Assembly: GCA_947500505.1 (NCBI GenBank) | Contig: CANMSL010000008.1 | Span: 124,001-188,000 of the forward strand | Origin: an uncultured Aquimarina sp. | GTDB lineage: Bacteria > Bacteroidota > Bacteroidia > Flavobacteriales > Flavobacteriaceae | Length of the DNA: 64,000 bases | Direction of reading: 5' to 3' | Shown here: positions 1 through 8,870 of the stretch, piece by piece | How positions within the stretch are numbered: the first letter of the stretch is position 1 | How the letters are laid out: the number at the start of each line of letters is the position of its first letter | Notes under the pieces: generated by a model | What the model saw: the letters and a program-made list of their open reading frames with translations, nothing else | Databases searched by the model: none | Told to the model about the DNA's origin: nothing | Program-made: the position numbers and the translations under genes

Positions 1-291
1 TGCTCCCGGACCGCCCATCACCAATGCAATCGCTACACCGCTAATATTCCCCATCCCGACAGTTGCTGCGATAGCAGAGGACAATGCCTGAAAATGACTT
101 AATTGTCCCGGAGCATTATCGTTATCATATGATCCTCTAAGAATATTAATCGCGTGCCTGAAATATAAAAATGGTGTAAAACGAGAGTATATCAGAAAAA
201 ACAATCCTCCACCGATTAAAAGAGCTAATAAAGGCCAATCCCATATCCAGGAACTAAATGTGGCAATGGCAGTTTCTAAGGTTTTGATCAT
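1..291 (-). CDS. Sodium:alanine/glycine symporter (AGCS family), N-terminal part
   Basis: The first 97 residues of an inner-membrane amino-acid:cation symporter; the rest lies beyond the left window edge. The start ATG is at 291. The translation shows a hydrophobic first helix (WDWPLLALLIGGGLFFLIYS) and then the AGCS signature TVGMGNISGVAIALVMGGPG, which in the family lines the Na+/substrate path. Family knowledge: these proteins import alanine or glycine with Na+. Substrate cannot be told from this fragment. The gene is transcribed away from the TrmH gene and is separated from it by a structured repeat. Confidence 0.85.
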   Translation of the reverse strand, partial: MIKTLETAIATFSSWIWDWPLLALLIGGGLFFLIYSRFTPFLYFRHAINILRGSYDNDNAPGQLSHFQALSSAIAATVGMGNISGVAIALVMGGPGA

Positions 292-360
292 ATTACATTA
301 CATTGTATTCTATAAATGTAGTTAAAAAAGAGCTCTAAAGTCGAACGCTTACTTGTATTT

Positions 361-426
361 GCGTGAGGGATAGGAGCAAGCTTCTGTGTAGCGTAGATAG
401 TCCGATCCGCCTGAGGCGGATCACGC
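361..426. repeat. Structured intergenic palindromic element
   Basis: The outer arms GCGTG (361-365) and CACGC (422-426) are complementary and enclose a perfect 8-bp inner hairpin: GATCCGCC (404-411), loop TGA, GGCGGATC (415-422). The segment is clearly GC-richer than its surroundings and lies between the 3' end of the TrmH gene and the symporter start. The layout resembles dispersed intergenic palindromic repeats of flavobacteria. It could also act as a terminator or mRNA-stabilising hairpin for the TrmH transcript. No second copy was seen in this window. Confidence 0.5.
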
Positions 427-434
427 TCAAAAAA

Positions 435-908
435 CTATTCTACTGCCTTGATGAATCTAGGTTTTTCTATTCCTCTGTCATACATTACGATACTACCGGC
501 AACAGCCACATTTACACTTAGTTCTGATCGAAATTTAACTAAGAAATGTGATTTTTCTATAGCTATTTTTGATAATCCATGATCTTCTGCTCCTAATAAA
601 TATACACATCTCTTAGGATGTTTAAAGGTTTCCAGCGGGATTGCTTCATCTGTTAACTCTACGCCAACAAGCATTGCCCCTTTAGGAAGGTGCTGGTAAA
701 AATCCTCGAAAGTATCGTAATGAAAGTATGGCATTGATTTTACGGCATTATGAGTATCACACGCCTGCTTGGCATAACGATTACCAATTGTAAATATATA
801 ACTAGCCCCCATATTCTGGGCAGTTCTCCATAAAACTCCTAAATTCTCCGGTGTTTTTCCATTCTGAATGCCAATGCCAAAAAACTCATTTTCAAAATTA
901 TCGATCAT
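435..908 (-). CDS. TrmH/SpoU-family RNA 2'-O-methyltransferase
   Basis: A 157-residue SPOUT-class RNA ribose methyltransferase that would use S-adenosylmethionine on tRNA or rRNA in the cytosol. The sequence shows the early motif N-G-K-T-P-E-N-L-G, in which Asn/Glu-Asn/Gly resemble motif 1, then the knot-forming VYLLGAEDHGLS (motif 2) and SVNVAVAGSIVMYDR (motif 3, with the conserved N-V-A/S-A pattern). The frame is open 50 codons further upstream. I chose ATG at 908 because homology starts there and a good promoter lies just before it, at 913-943. The protein is short and has no extra RNA-binding domain, as in the TrmL-like group. The exact RNA target is unknown. Confidence 0.85.
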   Translation of the reverse strand: MIDNFENEFFGIGIQNGKTPENLGVLWRTAQNMGASYIFTIGNRYAKQACDTHNAVKSMPYFHYDTFEDFYQHLPKGAMLVGVELTDEAIPLETFKHPKRCVYLLGAEDHGLSKIAIEKSHFLVKFRSELSVNVAVAGSIVMYDRGIEKPRFIKAVE

Positions 909-912
909 ATTA

Positions 913-943
913 CAAAAGTATAAAGCATACAGCCTAATACCAA
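913..943 (-). promoter_or_regulatory. Bacteroidota-type promoter of the TrmH gene
   Basis: On the minus strand, TTG (943-941) is followed by a 20-nt spacer and TACTTTTG (920-913), a full match to the Bacteroidota -33/-7 consensus TTTG-N19-21-TAnnTTTG at the key bases. The start codon at 908 begins only 4 nt after the -7 element, so transcription would begin at or just before the ATG. That predicts a leaderless or nearly leaderless mRNA. Confidence 0.6.
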
Positions 944-1069
944 CACTTTTTTTAACATCAAGATAACATACGAATTCTAAATTGATACTAACGAATTCTA
1001 AAACCCATACAATGTAATTATAATTAGTACATATTTTCGTACAAATAATCAACCTCAAAATATACTGTT

Positions 1070-1636
1070 ATGAAAAATGTCATTGTTTTTTTCATCCTAA
1101 TTATTGGGCTTCAGTTTATGAGAGCACAGGGCTTTCAGAACACAGGAAAGTATAAAGCAGTTACTGAAATAAAAGAAAATGGGGCAGAACAACCAACTTG
1201 CATTGTTAATCTGATTCGTTTGGGGGGAATTTCAGAAAACGTTTCTACTTTCACCATCAATGACATTGAGCTTTTTGAGGACATCTTTATCACCACCTTA
1301 GAGGACCCGGGTCTGGAAGGGATCTCTGAGGTGATTAAGATGGAAGTAGAATATCTGGCGTGCTGTGCCCAGGTGGAATCTTATTATTTTATGGTCACTG
1401 ACGATGATAAAATTGTATCGCTTCCACAGCTAACCAATATATATTGTGAAAACTCGGATACTGATTCTCAGTATACATTTCCAAATCAGAAGTATGGTAT
1501 AAAAGGAAATATTCTAGAGACTGAAACATTGTATAAAGAAACATCAGAAATTAAATATGTAAATCTAAAACAAAGCTTTACTTGGAATGATAACAAAATT
1601 AATACAGCGAAAAATACAGCAATCACCAGCAATTAG
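1070..1636 (+). CDS. Secreted hypothetical protein
   Basis: A 188-residue protein of unrecognised family. An N-terminal signal peptide (MKNVIVFFILIIGLQ, cleavage near MRAQG) predicts export to the periplasm or beyond. The mature part is rich in Glu, Thr and Asn and has a CC pair near residue 98 (YLACCAQ) plus further cysteines at about 44 and 125 that could form disulfides. There is no lipobox and no T9SS sorting domain. It is divergent from the TrmH gene and stands alone. No function is proposed. Confidence 0.6.
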   Translation: MKNVIVFFILIIGLQFMRAQGFQNTGKYKAVTEIKENGAEQPTCIVNLIRLGGISENVSTFTINDIELFEDIFITTLEDPGLEGISEVIKMEVEYLACCAQVESYYFMVTDDDKIVSLPQLTNIYCENSDTDSQYTFPNQKYGIKGNILETETLYKETSEIKYVNLKQSFTWNDNKINTAKNTAITSN

Positions 1637-1756
1637 TATTTCAGGTGAGGAGAAATATACTATTTATTACTCCATCATTTTATTATACTGCATAGTACTG
1701 TTCTTTTTTACTGTACTACTAAGTTTTAAGATTTTCTATTGATATATAAAACCATT

Positions 1757-1821
1757 GTATACAGCAGGCGCGTCCAATTATTTCCAATTGTTTTTCCCAA
1801 AAAAACTGCCTGCTTGTATAC
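1757..1821. repeat. Long imperfect inverted repeat
   Basis: GTATACAGCAGGC (1757-1769) faces GCCTGCTTGTATAC (1808-1821), which is the same sequence inverted with one inserted base; the flanking AAAACC/GGTTTT extends the match. The 38-nt loop is unstructured by eye. The element lies in the 279-nt gap between the secreted protein and the propeller kinase and may be a terminator, a dispersed repeat or an operator. A 61-codon minus-strand frame across it is not credible as a gene. Confidence 0.45.
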
Positions 1822-1915
1822 GGTTTTACACAATTTACTTTTTTACCTAAGTATTTTATGGGTTTACAAAACAAAAAATTCAGTTTGATTATATTTGTTA
1901 TCAAACTATAGTTTT

Positions 1916-4900
1916 ATGAGCCCCAATAATTTTTCATATTACTTTTTTATTTTTATTGTATGGGTAGGCACTATTTATATATCATATGCCCAAAACAATG
2001 GTCTTAGAGCATATACCTTAGAAGATGGACTTCCTCAATCACAGGTACATGACATCATTCAGGATGATATTGGTTATCTATGGCTAGGAACTCGTGGTGG
2101 TGGATTGAGTAGATTTAATGGTGAAGAATTTAAAACCTGGAATGAAGATGACGGGCTTTTATCCAACTATATACATGCTCTTTATTTTGCCAATGATAGT
2201 CTGTTCATCGGAACTAGGAGAGGTTTGTCTATTAAAACAAAAAAGAAGTTTCATAACATTGAAGGACTACAGATCAACAAAATATTTAGAATCCATAACG
2301 AAACTTATTTAGCTACCAATGTAGGGATCCACGAATACAAACCTGCTACAGGATTAAAAAAAATAGTTTTGGACCCTAGAATCAATACAAGTATCGTAAA
2401 TGAAATTGTTTTTGATGGTAAGCTGTTCTGGATAGCTACGAATAAAGGACTCTGGAAACTAAATAAGATCCATAAAGACGCAAGTATTATGGTGAGGCAT
2501 AGCGCTTATAATTTTACCGCAGCACTGTATCACAAATCCAAAGTATTTGCAGCCGCTACGAATCAAGGGACTCTGGTCTTAAATACCAATGCAAAAAGCT
2601 ATGGTAATAAATGGATCCCAAAACCGCTTGATGTCAATAACATTGCCATTCTGGATACAGAATTATGGTTTTCTACTAATAACGAAGGTATTGCGGTTTT
2701 AGATGCTTCCAATTACAGATTAAAGAAAAAGATAAATCGGAAAAACGGTTTAGCGGTTTCTAATATCCGCAAAAGTATTTTAGATCGCCAATCGAATATC
2801 TGGATAGCAACATCAGGAGGAGGATTTTATAAATATTCCCAAAACAATTTTACCCATTACAATAAGGACATAGGATTAAAAGGTAACCGGGTCTATGCTG
2901 TACATTCACTTGACAACGAAATTTGGGCATCTAATTCTGAGGTAGGACTAGTTAAAATTGATAGTACCGGCATACACCAAATCGAACAGGACGAAAGATT
3001 ATTTGATATTAAAATTAAAACGATTGCCAGTGATTCTTATGGTAATATATGGGCAGGAACAGATGGCAAAGGTATTTTGTTAAAAGAAATTAAGCTTAAA
3101 GATAGTATTGTAGTCATTGATAAGGATTCTGATAACCCACAAAATGATACATTAACCAAAAAAGTAATTAAAAATTATATCATTAATAAAAAAGATGGTC
3201 TCTCTTCTAATTGGGTTAGATCGGTACACATTGTTAATGATACGGTCTGGGTAGCTACATACTCATCTGGCATCACCAGATTCATTTATGACTACGATAA
3301 ACATAAAGTAACTTCTGTAAGGAGGTTCGCCAAAAAAAGAGGAATAAAAGATCTAGAAATTAAATATTTGACTTCTGATGGTAATGGTAGCATATGGTAT
3401 GCTACAGAAAATGGGAGTTTTGGATTTATAAAAAGAAATAAAGTCACACATTTTAACAATATCCTAGATCAAAAAATCGCAATTAATTCCTTTATTTTTA
3501 AAGATGGGAAAATATATCTGGGTACTGCTGGACAGGGGATATGGTGGTCTAAATTGGATTCAGAGAATCTTTCTTTTCAAAAACTAAAAGGTCAAAAAAA
3601 TCTGTACTCTAATAATATTTATCAAATGATATTTGATGCAAAGGATAATCTATGGGTAGGGACAGAACGCGGTGTGGATAGAATAGAAATCAATCTGCTT
3701 AATCAAATTACAGATGTGTTTCATTATGGTCGAAATGATGGATTTTTAGGAATAGAAACCTGTCTTAATGCAATTACTAAAGATCATCAGGATAATCTAT
3801 GGTTTGGAGCTATTTATGGCTTAACCAAATATGAACCAGGAGAAACTAGTAAAGCTACCATTAAACCAGAAATTCATTTCGAAAATATAGAAATAGCCTA
3901 TCAAACCCTGGACTCTATCAATCCGGATGTTTGGGCTAAAAGAGAAAATGTGTTACAACTAACACCGGAACAAACTGAATTATCTTTTAATTATAAGACC
4001 GTTGATCTCAATCACCCCAATGATATAGAATATCGATATAAACTAAACAACACGGCTTGGAGTCCGTGGTCTTCAGAAAGAAAACAAAACCTAGCAGGTT
4101 TAGCTTATGGTGCTCATTCCTTTTCTGCTCAATCCAGAAATTATAGATGGGAAGAAAGTGAACCTATTACTTTTAAAATTTTTATTGATAGCCCGATTTA
4201 TAAGAAAATATGGTTTCAGCTTACAATGCTTGGCATTTTGCTTTTATCGCTAACAATTATCACCTTGTTATACATTAGAAAAGTAAAATTAAAGAATAAA
4301 GAAGAACGGGAAAAACTGCAAATGCAAAACCATTTACTCTCATTGGAACAGAAAGCATTACGCCTACAAATGAACCCTCATTTCATTTTTAATGTACTAA
4401 ACGGTATTAAAGCGATGGGAACCAATAACCCATCCAAAATGAATAGTACGATAAACACCTTTGCCACATTGCTTAGGGAAACCTTATATAATTCCAGAAA
4501 AGATCATATTACACTGGATCAAGAAATGAAAACATTAAAGCATTATATAGAAGTAGAAAAATTAATGGCTAATAAACCATTCGAATATACTATTTCAATT
4601 GATTCAGAATTTGATCCTGAAGAAGTATTAATACCACCCATGCTCATACAGCCTTTTGTAGAAAATGCGATACGACATGGTATCTTAAAAGGAAATAGAG
4701 ATGGAAAACTAAAAGTATTTTTTGATACTAACGAAGAATTCTTACATTGTAAAATAATAGATAATGGATTGGGTATTTTTCAATCCCAAAAAGCTAAAAC
4801 TAAAACCGATCATCAATCGATGGCACTGACGGTGACACGAGAAAGACTAGAATCAATCTCTGGAAAAGATACGCTACAGATAAAAGAAATCCTTGATGAG

Positions 4901-4960
4901 GACGCCTCTGTCGTAGGAACCGAGATATCGTTCAGAATACCATTGCTAACTGATTATTAA
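1916..4960 (+). CDS. Propeller-domain LytS-type sensor histidine kinase
   Basis: A 1014-residue membrane sensor kinase. The order is signal peptide/N-terminal helix (about 5-28, ending in YAQ), a periplasmic seven-bladed-propeller type sensor with repeated reg_prop motifs (LEDGLPQSQVHDIIQD, IWAGTDGKGI, NLWVGTERGVDRI), a Y_Y_Y-type beta domain (about 690-760), one transmembrane helix (about 770-792), a short coiled coil, a His_kinase domain with the LytS-type phospho-acceptor motif LQMNPHFIFN, and an HATPase_c domain (N-box NAIRHG, G-box DNGLGI). ATG 1916 was chosen over an upstream TTG (1895) because a promoter-like TATATTTG occupies 1890-1897. The gene is followed 8 nt later by a LytTR response regulator, its presumed partner. 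Ligand unknown; relatives of this architecture often sense sugars or envelope cues. Confidence 0.88.
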   Translation: MSPNNFSYYFFIFIVWVGTIYISYAQNNGLRAYTLEDGLPQSQVHDIIQDDIGYLWLGTRGGGLSRFNGEEFKTWNEDDGLLSNYIHALYFANDSLFIGTRRGLSIKTKKKFHNIEGLQINKIFRIHNETYLATNVGIHEYKPATGLKKIVLDPRINTSIVNEIVFDGKLFWIATNKGLWKLNKIHKDASIMVRHSAYNFTAALYHKSKVFAAATNQGTLVLNTNAKSYGNKWIPKPLDVNNIAILDTELWFSTNNEGIAVLDASNYRLKKKINRKNGLAVSNIRKSILDRQSNIWIATSGGGFYKYSQNNFTHYNKDIGLKGNRVYAVHSLDNEIWASNSEVGLVKIDSTGIHQIEQDERLFDIKIKTIASDSYGNIWAGTDGKGILLKEIKLKDSIVVIDKDSDNPQNDTLTKKVIKNYIINKKDGLSSNWVRSVHIVNDTVWVATYSSGITRFIYDYDKHKVTSVRRFAKKRGIKDLEIKYLTSDGNGSIWYATENGSFGFIKRNKVTHFNNILDQKIAINSFIFKDGKIYLGTAGQGIWWSKLDSENLSFQKLKGQKNLYSNNIYQMIFDAKDNLWVGTERGVDRIEINLLNQITDVFHYGRNDGFLGIETCLNAITKDHQDNLWFGAIYGLTKYEPGETSKATIKPEIHFENIEIAYQTLDSINPDVWAKRENVLQLTPEQTELSFNYKTVDLNHPNDIEYRYKLNNTAWSPWSSERKQNLAGLAYGAHSFSAQSRNYRWEESEPITFKIFIDSPIYKKIWFQLTMLGILLLSLTIITLLYIRKVKLKNKEEREKLQMQNHLLSLEQKALRLQMNPHFIFNVLNGIKAMGTNNPSKMNSTINTFATLLRETLYNSRKDHITLDQEMKTLKHYIEVEKLMANKPFEYTISIDSEFDPEEVLIPPMLIQPFVENAIRHGILKGNRDGKLKVFFDTNEEFLHCKIIDNGLGIFQSQKAKTKTDHQSMALTVTRERLESISGKDTLQIKEILDEDASVVGTEISFRIPLLTDY

Positions 4961-4968
4961 CGACAACT

Positions 4969-5718
4969 ATGCTTACAGCAATTATTGTAGAAGATATGCC
5001 AGATGCGCTTCAACTTTTAAAAAGTGACCTGGAAACCAATCATCCCGAAATTAAAATTATTGATACAGCTCGTAGTGTAGTAGAAGCGGCAAAATCTCTT
5101 AGAACAAATGAACCTGACATTCTGTTTCTGGACATCATGCTCGGAGATGGTACCGGTTTTGATGTATTAGAAATATTTCCTGAGCTAAAATCAAAAATCA
5201 TTTTTGTCACTGCCAGTGATGAATATGCGATAAGAGCTTTTAAGTTTGCAGCCATAGATTATGTATTGAAACCTTATTCTAATGAAGAATTAGCGCAAGC
5301 TGTTACCAAGGCAAAAGAACAAATTCAACCTAATAAAGAGCGTCTAAACATACTAAAAGATACGCTATCGGCTCCGGAGCAAAAACCTGATAAAATATCA
5401 TTACACACGCTGGATAAAATCATTATTGTAAGCTTAGATGATATCGTTCGTTGCGAGTCGGATAGTAATAACACTATCTTTTATCTACAGGATGGACAGA
5501 AGGTTTTTGTTACCAAAACACTGAAGTATTTTGCGGATATGCTTAAAAACTATCAATTTCTGAGAGTTCACCAAAGTCATTTGATCAATCTACAATGTAT
5601 CAGCGCTTTTATAAAAGCAGATGGTGGTTATCTGATGCTAAAAAATGGTGAAAATGTACCCGTTTCTGTTCGCAAAAAAGTGGAGGTGATGGAAATTCTA
5701 GACAGTATGCACAGATAA
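4969..5718 (+). CDS. LytTR-family response regulator
   Basis: A 249-residue cytosolic transcription regulator. The N-terminal receiver domain has acidic residues E8/D9, the phospho-acceptor Asp55 in LFLDIMLGD and the conserved Lys in DYVLKPYS. The C-terminal LytTR DNA-binding domain (about 140-245) shows the typical FLRVHQSHLINL segment. It starts 8 nt after the kinase gene, so the two form a single transcription unit and a cognate pair. A terminator hairpin lies 26 nt downstream. The target genes cannot be read from the sequence. Confidence 0.9.
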   Translation: MLTAIIVEDMPDALQLLKSDLETNHPEIKIIDTARSVVEAAKSLRTNEPDILFLDIMLGDGTGFDVLEIFPELKSKIIFVTASDEYAIRAFKFAAIDYVLKPYSNEELAQAVTKAKEQIQPNKERLNILKDTLSAPEQKPDKISLHTLDKIIIVSLDDIVRCESDSNNTIFYLQDGQKVFVTKTLKYFADMLKNYQFLRVHQSHLINLQCISAFIKADGGYLMLKNGENVPVSVRKKVEVMEILDSMHR

Positions 5719-5743
5719 AACTAAACATATAAACATTCATATC

Positions 5744-5777
5744 AAACCCATTCAGTTTTTCGTTGAGTGGGTTTTTA
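5744..5777 (+). terminator. Rho-independent terminator after the LytS/LytTR operon
   Basis: AAACCCATTCA pairs with TGAGTGGGTTT (11 bp with one G-T pair) around a short T-rich loop, and the second arm runs into a T tract. It lies just after the response-regulator stop. Confidence 0.7.
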
Positions 5778-5888
5778 GTTTATTTTAAATATAAACAGCA
5801 TTGTGGAAACTGAAAAAAAATAAAAAAATATCTTTTGAGAAAGCTTCTAAAATCGAATCCCAAAGCTTGTGTTATCATCATGATTATT

Positions 5889-5918
5889 TTGTAAAGAGCT
5901 ATAAATTATAGTACTTTG
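5889..5918 (+). promoter_or_regulatory. Promoter of corA
   Basis: TTG at 5889-5891 (inside TTTTG) is followed, after 19 nt, by GTACTTTG at 5911-5918, a 7 of 8 match to TAnnTTTG. The predicted start of transcription leaves a leader of about 15 nt before the corA ATG at 5941. Confidence 0.5.
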
Positions 5919-5940
5919 TAAACACACAAAAGCACTTAAT

Positions 5941-7008
5941 ATGGCCGATAATACATTGTCACCAGCTAACAAGCAATCAGGTTTAGTTCCCGGAACGGTA
6001 GTCTATACAGGAAACAAATCATCTGGTGATTTGTTTATTGAAGTTTTTGATTATGATAAAAATTCTTATGAAGAAAAAGAATTAAGCAAAATAGAAGAGG
6101 CATTTTCTTTTAAAGATACCGAACCTGTTACCTGGATAAATATCAATGGTATCAATCATACCGAAGCTATTGAAAAAATTGGTTATCATTACAAACTACA
6201 TCCGCTTATTTTAGAGGATATTGCGAATACACAACAACGACCTAAGATTGATGAGTATGATGGATATCTTTTTGTCGTTCTAAAAATGCTCTATTTTGAT
6301 CTAGACGGAAAACTGGAAATTGAACATATTAGTTTTGTCCTGGGCAGTAATTATGTAATATCCTTTCAGGAAGCTGACGGTGACGTTTTTGATGCAATCA
6401 GAAATCGTATCAGAACAGGCAAGGGAAGAGTGCGATCCATGGGATCTGATTATCTTTTATATGCCTTGATGGATGCTGTGGTGGATAATTATTTTAACCT
6501 GATTGAGGCGATGGGGGAAAAAATTGAAGAGTTAGAAGATGATTTATTTGAAGAAAAACCTAATGATGATATCACATATGACATCCAAGGTCAGAAAAGA
6601 GAGATTCTAAAAATTAGACGTGCTGTGTTTCCATTAAGAGAAGTGGTAAATCGAATCGAAAAAAGCGATCACCCTTTCATTACTGATAAAACGCAATTCT
6701 ATTTAAGAGATTTATACGATCATATTATCCAGGTTTCAGAAAGTATTGATATTTATCGCGAAATGATCTGGGGTTTGATGGATATGTATATGACCACTAT
6801 AAGCAACAAAATGAACGAAGTGATGAAAGTTCTTACGATTATAACATCCATCTTCATTCCATTGTCATTTTTGGCAGGAATCTACGGAATGAATTTTGAA
6901 TATATCCCTGAATTGAAATTTAAATATGGATACTTCGTTCTTTGGGGGGTAATGATTGTCATTTTCTTTGGCCTTTTATATTATTTTAAAAGAAAAAAGT
7001 GGTTATAA
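5941..7008 (+). CDS. corA: CorA-type magnesium/cobalt channel
   Basis: A 355-residue divalent-cation channel of the inner membrane that would import Mg2+ as a homopentamer. It has a large cytosolic N-terminal domain (funnel), a long acidic helix (EKIEELEDDLFEE), and two C-terminal transmembrane helices. The signature YGMNFEYIPEL after the first transmembrane helix (about residues 315-325) is the CorA selectivity loop (GMN). The protein ends in a basic cytosolic tail (KRKKW). Length and layout match the family. It is monocistronic, with its own promoter and a strong terminator. Confidence 0.95.
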   Translation: MADNTLSPANKQSGLVPGTVVYTGNKSSGDLFIEVFDYDKNSYEEKELSKIEEAFSFKDTEPVTWININGINHTEAIEKIGYHYKLHPLILEDIANTQQRPKIDEYDGYLFVVLKMLYFDLDGKLEIEHISFVLGSNYVISFQEADGDVFDAIRNRIRTGKGRVRSMGSDYLLYALMDAVVDNYFNLIEAMGEKIEELEDDLFEEKPNDDITYDIQGQKREILKIRRAVFPLREVVNRIEKSDHPFITDKTQFYLRDLYDHIIQVSESIDIYREMIWGLMDMYMTTISNKMNEVMKVLTIITSIFIPLSFLAGIYGMNFEYIPELKFKYGYFVLWGVMIVIFFGLLYYFKRKKWL

Positions 7009-7035
7009 GAAGAATTTAAACTATTAATTACATAG

Positions 7036-7063
7036 AAAATGCCTGCAATAATGCAGGCATTTT
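7036..7063 (+). terminator. Terminator after corA
   Basis: A perfect hairpin: AAAATGCCTGCA, loop ATAA, TGCAGGCATTTT. The A-rich left and T-rich right arms make it usable from both directions, serving corA (plus) and possibly the convergent minus-strand genes. Confidence 0.8.
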
Positions 7064-7138
7064 CATACGTTGAGTTTGTGCTTATTTATTAGAAAATCAA
7101 TTCCTTCCTAAGATGTTTTTATTTTAAAATCAAATCTT

Positions 7139-7549
7139 TTAATTCAAAAGTTTTAAAGCGGTGATTGTTCTTTTAATAAATTCCTGTTTATCTCCATCCT
7201 CATCTACTTCAGTTTCGGTTTTAAAAGAAAAGGTAATTTCAAAAATTTTACCGATAAACTTTTTATCCTTTAGATTATACATTTTTAAAGCCTCTGGAGT
7301 TATCAAACTAAAAAATATGGAATCATCTTCGTTATCTTCATTTTTATAACTGAAATTATACGAATCACCTTCGAATCCATCAAAATTTGCTTTCATAGTA
7401 TCAATTCCTTCTGCTGCAGATTCTGCTACAGCTTCGACTATTACTTCTTCAACTTCTTCTTCCTCTTCTTCCTCCTCCTCTTGTCCAAAAACTGAAACAC
7501 TACTCGATAACAATGCCATTATCAATATCAAAATTTTTAAATCTTTCAT
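7139..7549 (-). CDS. Secreted hypothetical protein with poly-Glu segment
   Basis: 136 residues. A signal peptide (MKDLKILILIMALLSSS...VFG) is followed at once by a run of nine glutamates and a second acidic stretch (EVEEVIVEA). The remainder is a small mixed alpha/beta region (FDGFEGDSYNFSYKNEDNED, then VKRT-type strand ends) with no recognised family. The Glu run is encoded by a GAA/GAG microsatellite-like tract that may vary in length between strains. It could bind cations at the cell surface, but that is only inferred from composition. It is the last gene of the minus-strand block. Confidence 0.6.
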   Translation of the reverse strand: MKDLKILILIMALLSSSVSVFGQEEEEEEEEEVEEVIVEAVAESAAEGIDTMKANFDGFEGDSYNFSYKNEDNEDDSIFFSLITPEALKMYNLKDKKFIGKIFEITFSFKTETEVDEDGDKQEFIKRTITALKLLN

Positions 7550-7648
7550 TTTATTTGCTATTTAAGTTAACTCTTGTTTCTTATTAATTCTTTTTACTAT
7601 TACTTATGACACATTTATTTTTAAAAAGTCACTCCTACCTTATTTTTA

Positions 7649-8428
7649 TCAAAATAATTTCAAAATAAACATATCTACCACTTCTACCAGAATAAGGATG
7701 ATAATAATCCACTCTAATTTGCTACTTTCCTTATGGAACATGATATCTTTAAAAAGTTCAAGGTTTTCTTTGATTACTTCTACCTGATCATGAATACTTC
7801 TATATCTATCTTTAAGGTCAAAAACCCTTTTAAGATCCTGATCAAGCTTATTAAGCACCTCATCATCCCAAGTTACATCGTGAGAGTCAAAAATATATAG
7901 ATTTTCTGAAATTTTATTTTTGATATTCAATACTCTTCCTATATACTTTTTTAATTTTTTTCCACCGATATCTAGCCTGCCTTTTTCTTCCAGATAGGAA
8001 GTATGCACTTTGGTATCTTCTAAAATCTGTTCAGAAATATTTGCATAATGGTCAAGAGCCACAGATTGAGAAACATTGAGCATAATAAGCCGCAGAGACT
8101 CGATATTAAATTCGCTCAGTGTTACTTTCGAAAAAGATATGGTATTAGTTGATCCACCAACGATAATTTCTATTTTTTCTGATATATCCTCATCAATATA
8201 ATTTTGAGCAAATGATAGAATCTCATTACTGAGTTCTCTTATCTCCTGTCTGGAAATGTTATAAAAACAAACTACACCGTATTTAAATATATATACATAC
8301 TGTTCCTGTTTCAGTTTATAGAACAGCTCATCCGTATCCGAAAACAGCAAGGTAGCTTTGAATTGATTCTTACAATTTCTGATAGCAATACCATCAGCTA
8401 TCTGAACTGCATACGCCTTATTTTGCAT
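7649..8428 (-). CDS. RMD1/DUF155-family membrane-anchored protein
   Basis: A 259-residue protein with the RMD1 (DUF155, PF02582) layout. The N-terminal half contains the YVYIFKYGVVCFYN strand pair, then a helical region (LALDHYANISEQIL-type, here VALDHYANISEQIL), a central coiled coil with IHDQVEVIKENLELF, and a C-terminal transmembrane helix after KLEWIIIILILVEVVD. In fungi RMD1 proteins are linked to sporulation or mitochondrial ribosomes; bacterial members have no settled role. The stop lies 5 nt before the next minus-strand gene end, so it is co-transcribed with the VOC protein upstream. Confidence 0.75.
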   Translation of the reverse strand: MQNKAYAVQIADGIAIRNCKNQFKATLLFSDTDELFYKLKQEQYVYIFKYGVVCFYNISRQEIRELSNEILSFAQNYIDEDISEKIEIIVGGSTNTISFSKVTLSEFNIESLRLIMLNVSQSVALDHYANISEQILEDTKVHTSYLEEKGRLDIGGKKLKKYIGRVLNIKNKISENLYIFDSHDVTWDDEVLNKLDQDLKRVFDLKDRYRSIHDQVEVIKENLELFKDIMFHKESSKLEWIIIILILVEVVDMFILKLF

Positions 8429-8433
8429 AATCG

Positions 8434-8850
8434 TTATACGGTGAAAATTTCACCGTGATCTTTAAAACTTTTAAACTCTACCATATATCCGTTTGGATCT
8501 TTAACAAAAAAGGAAAGATGCTCTCCTACTTTATTTTCAAAAAAAGTTGCCTCGGTAGTAACTTCTAAATCCATCGAAAAAAGCCTGGAATATAGCTTCC
8601 CCCAGGTTTCTACTTCAACAATTACCCCAAAATGAAAAGATGGTAATATCTGATTACCTAATCGATAGTTTTTAAAATCGAAATTAAAATCTCCTGCCTT
8701 TGTAAATGTTATTTGATTTCCATACAAATTGATATCTATCCAGGTATCGGCAGATCTACCTAATCGTGCACCCAGCATAGAGGTATAGAAATCTTTGGTC
8801 ACTTCAAGATCTTCACAGGGAAGAGCAAGGTGAAATTCTGCTTTTTTCAT
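8434..8850 (-). CDS. VOC/glyoxalase-superfamily protein
   Basis: 138 residues with two beta-alpha-beta-beta-beta modules of the vicinal-oxygen-chelate fold: FHLALPCEDLEVTKDFYTSMLG at the start and FFVKDPNGYMVEFKSF near the end. Candidate metal ligands are His7, the mid-protein FHFGV His and the C-terminal Glu of YMVEFK. Family members are dioxygenases, lyases or resistance proteins; the substrate is not evident. It sits in a minus-strand run between a hypothetical acidic protein and the RMD1-like gene, with tight spacing (5 nt downstream). Confidence 0.8.
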   Translation of the reverse strand: MKKAEFHLALPCEDLEVTKDFYTSMLGARLGRSADTWIDINLYGNQITFTKAGDFNFDFKNYRLGNQILPSFHFGVIVEVETWGKLYSRLFSMDLEVTTEATFFENKVGEHLSFFVKDPNGYMVEFKSFKDHGEIFTV

Positions 8851-8870
8851 AAGTATTAAAGATATTAAAA

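Noticed and set aside
1719..1904. Minus-strand 61-codon frame before the propeller kinase
   Set aside because: It runs through a long inverted repeat and into the promoter region of the kinase gene; no family resemblance.
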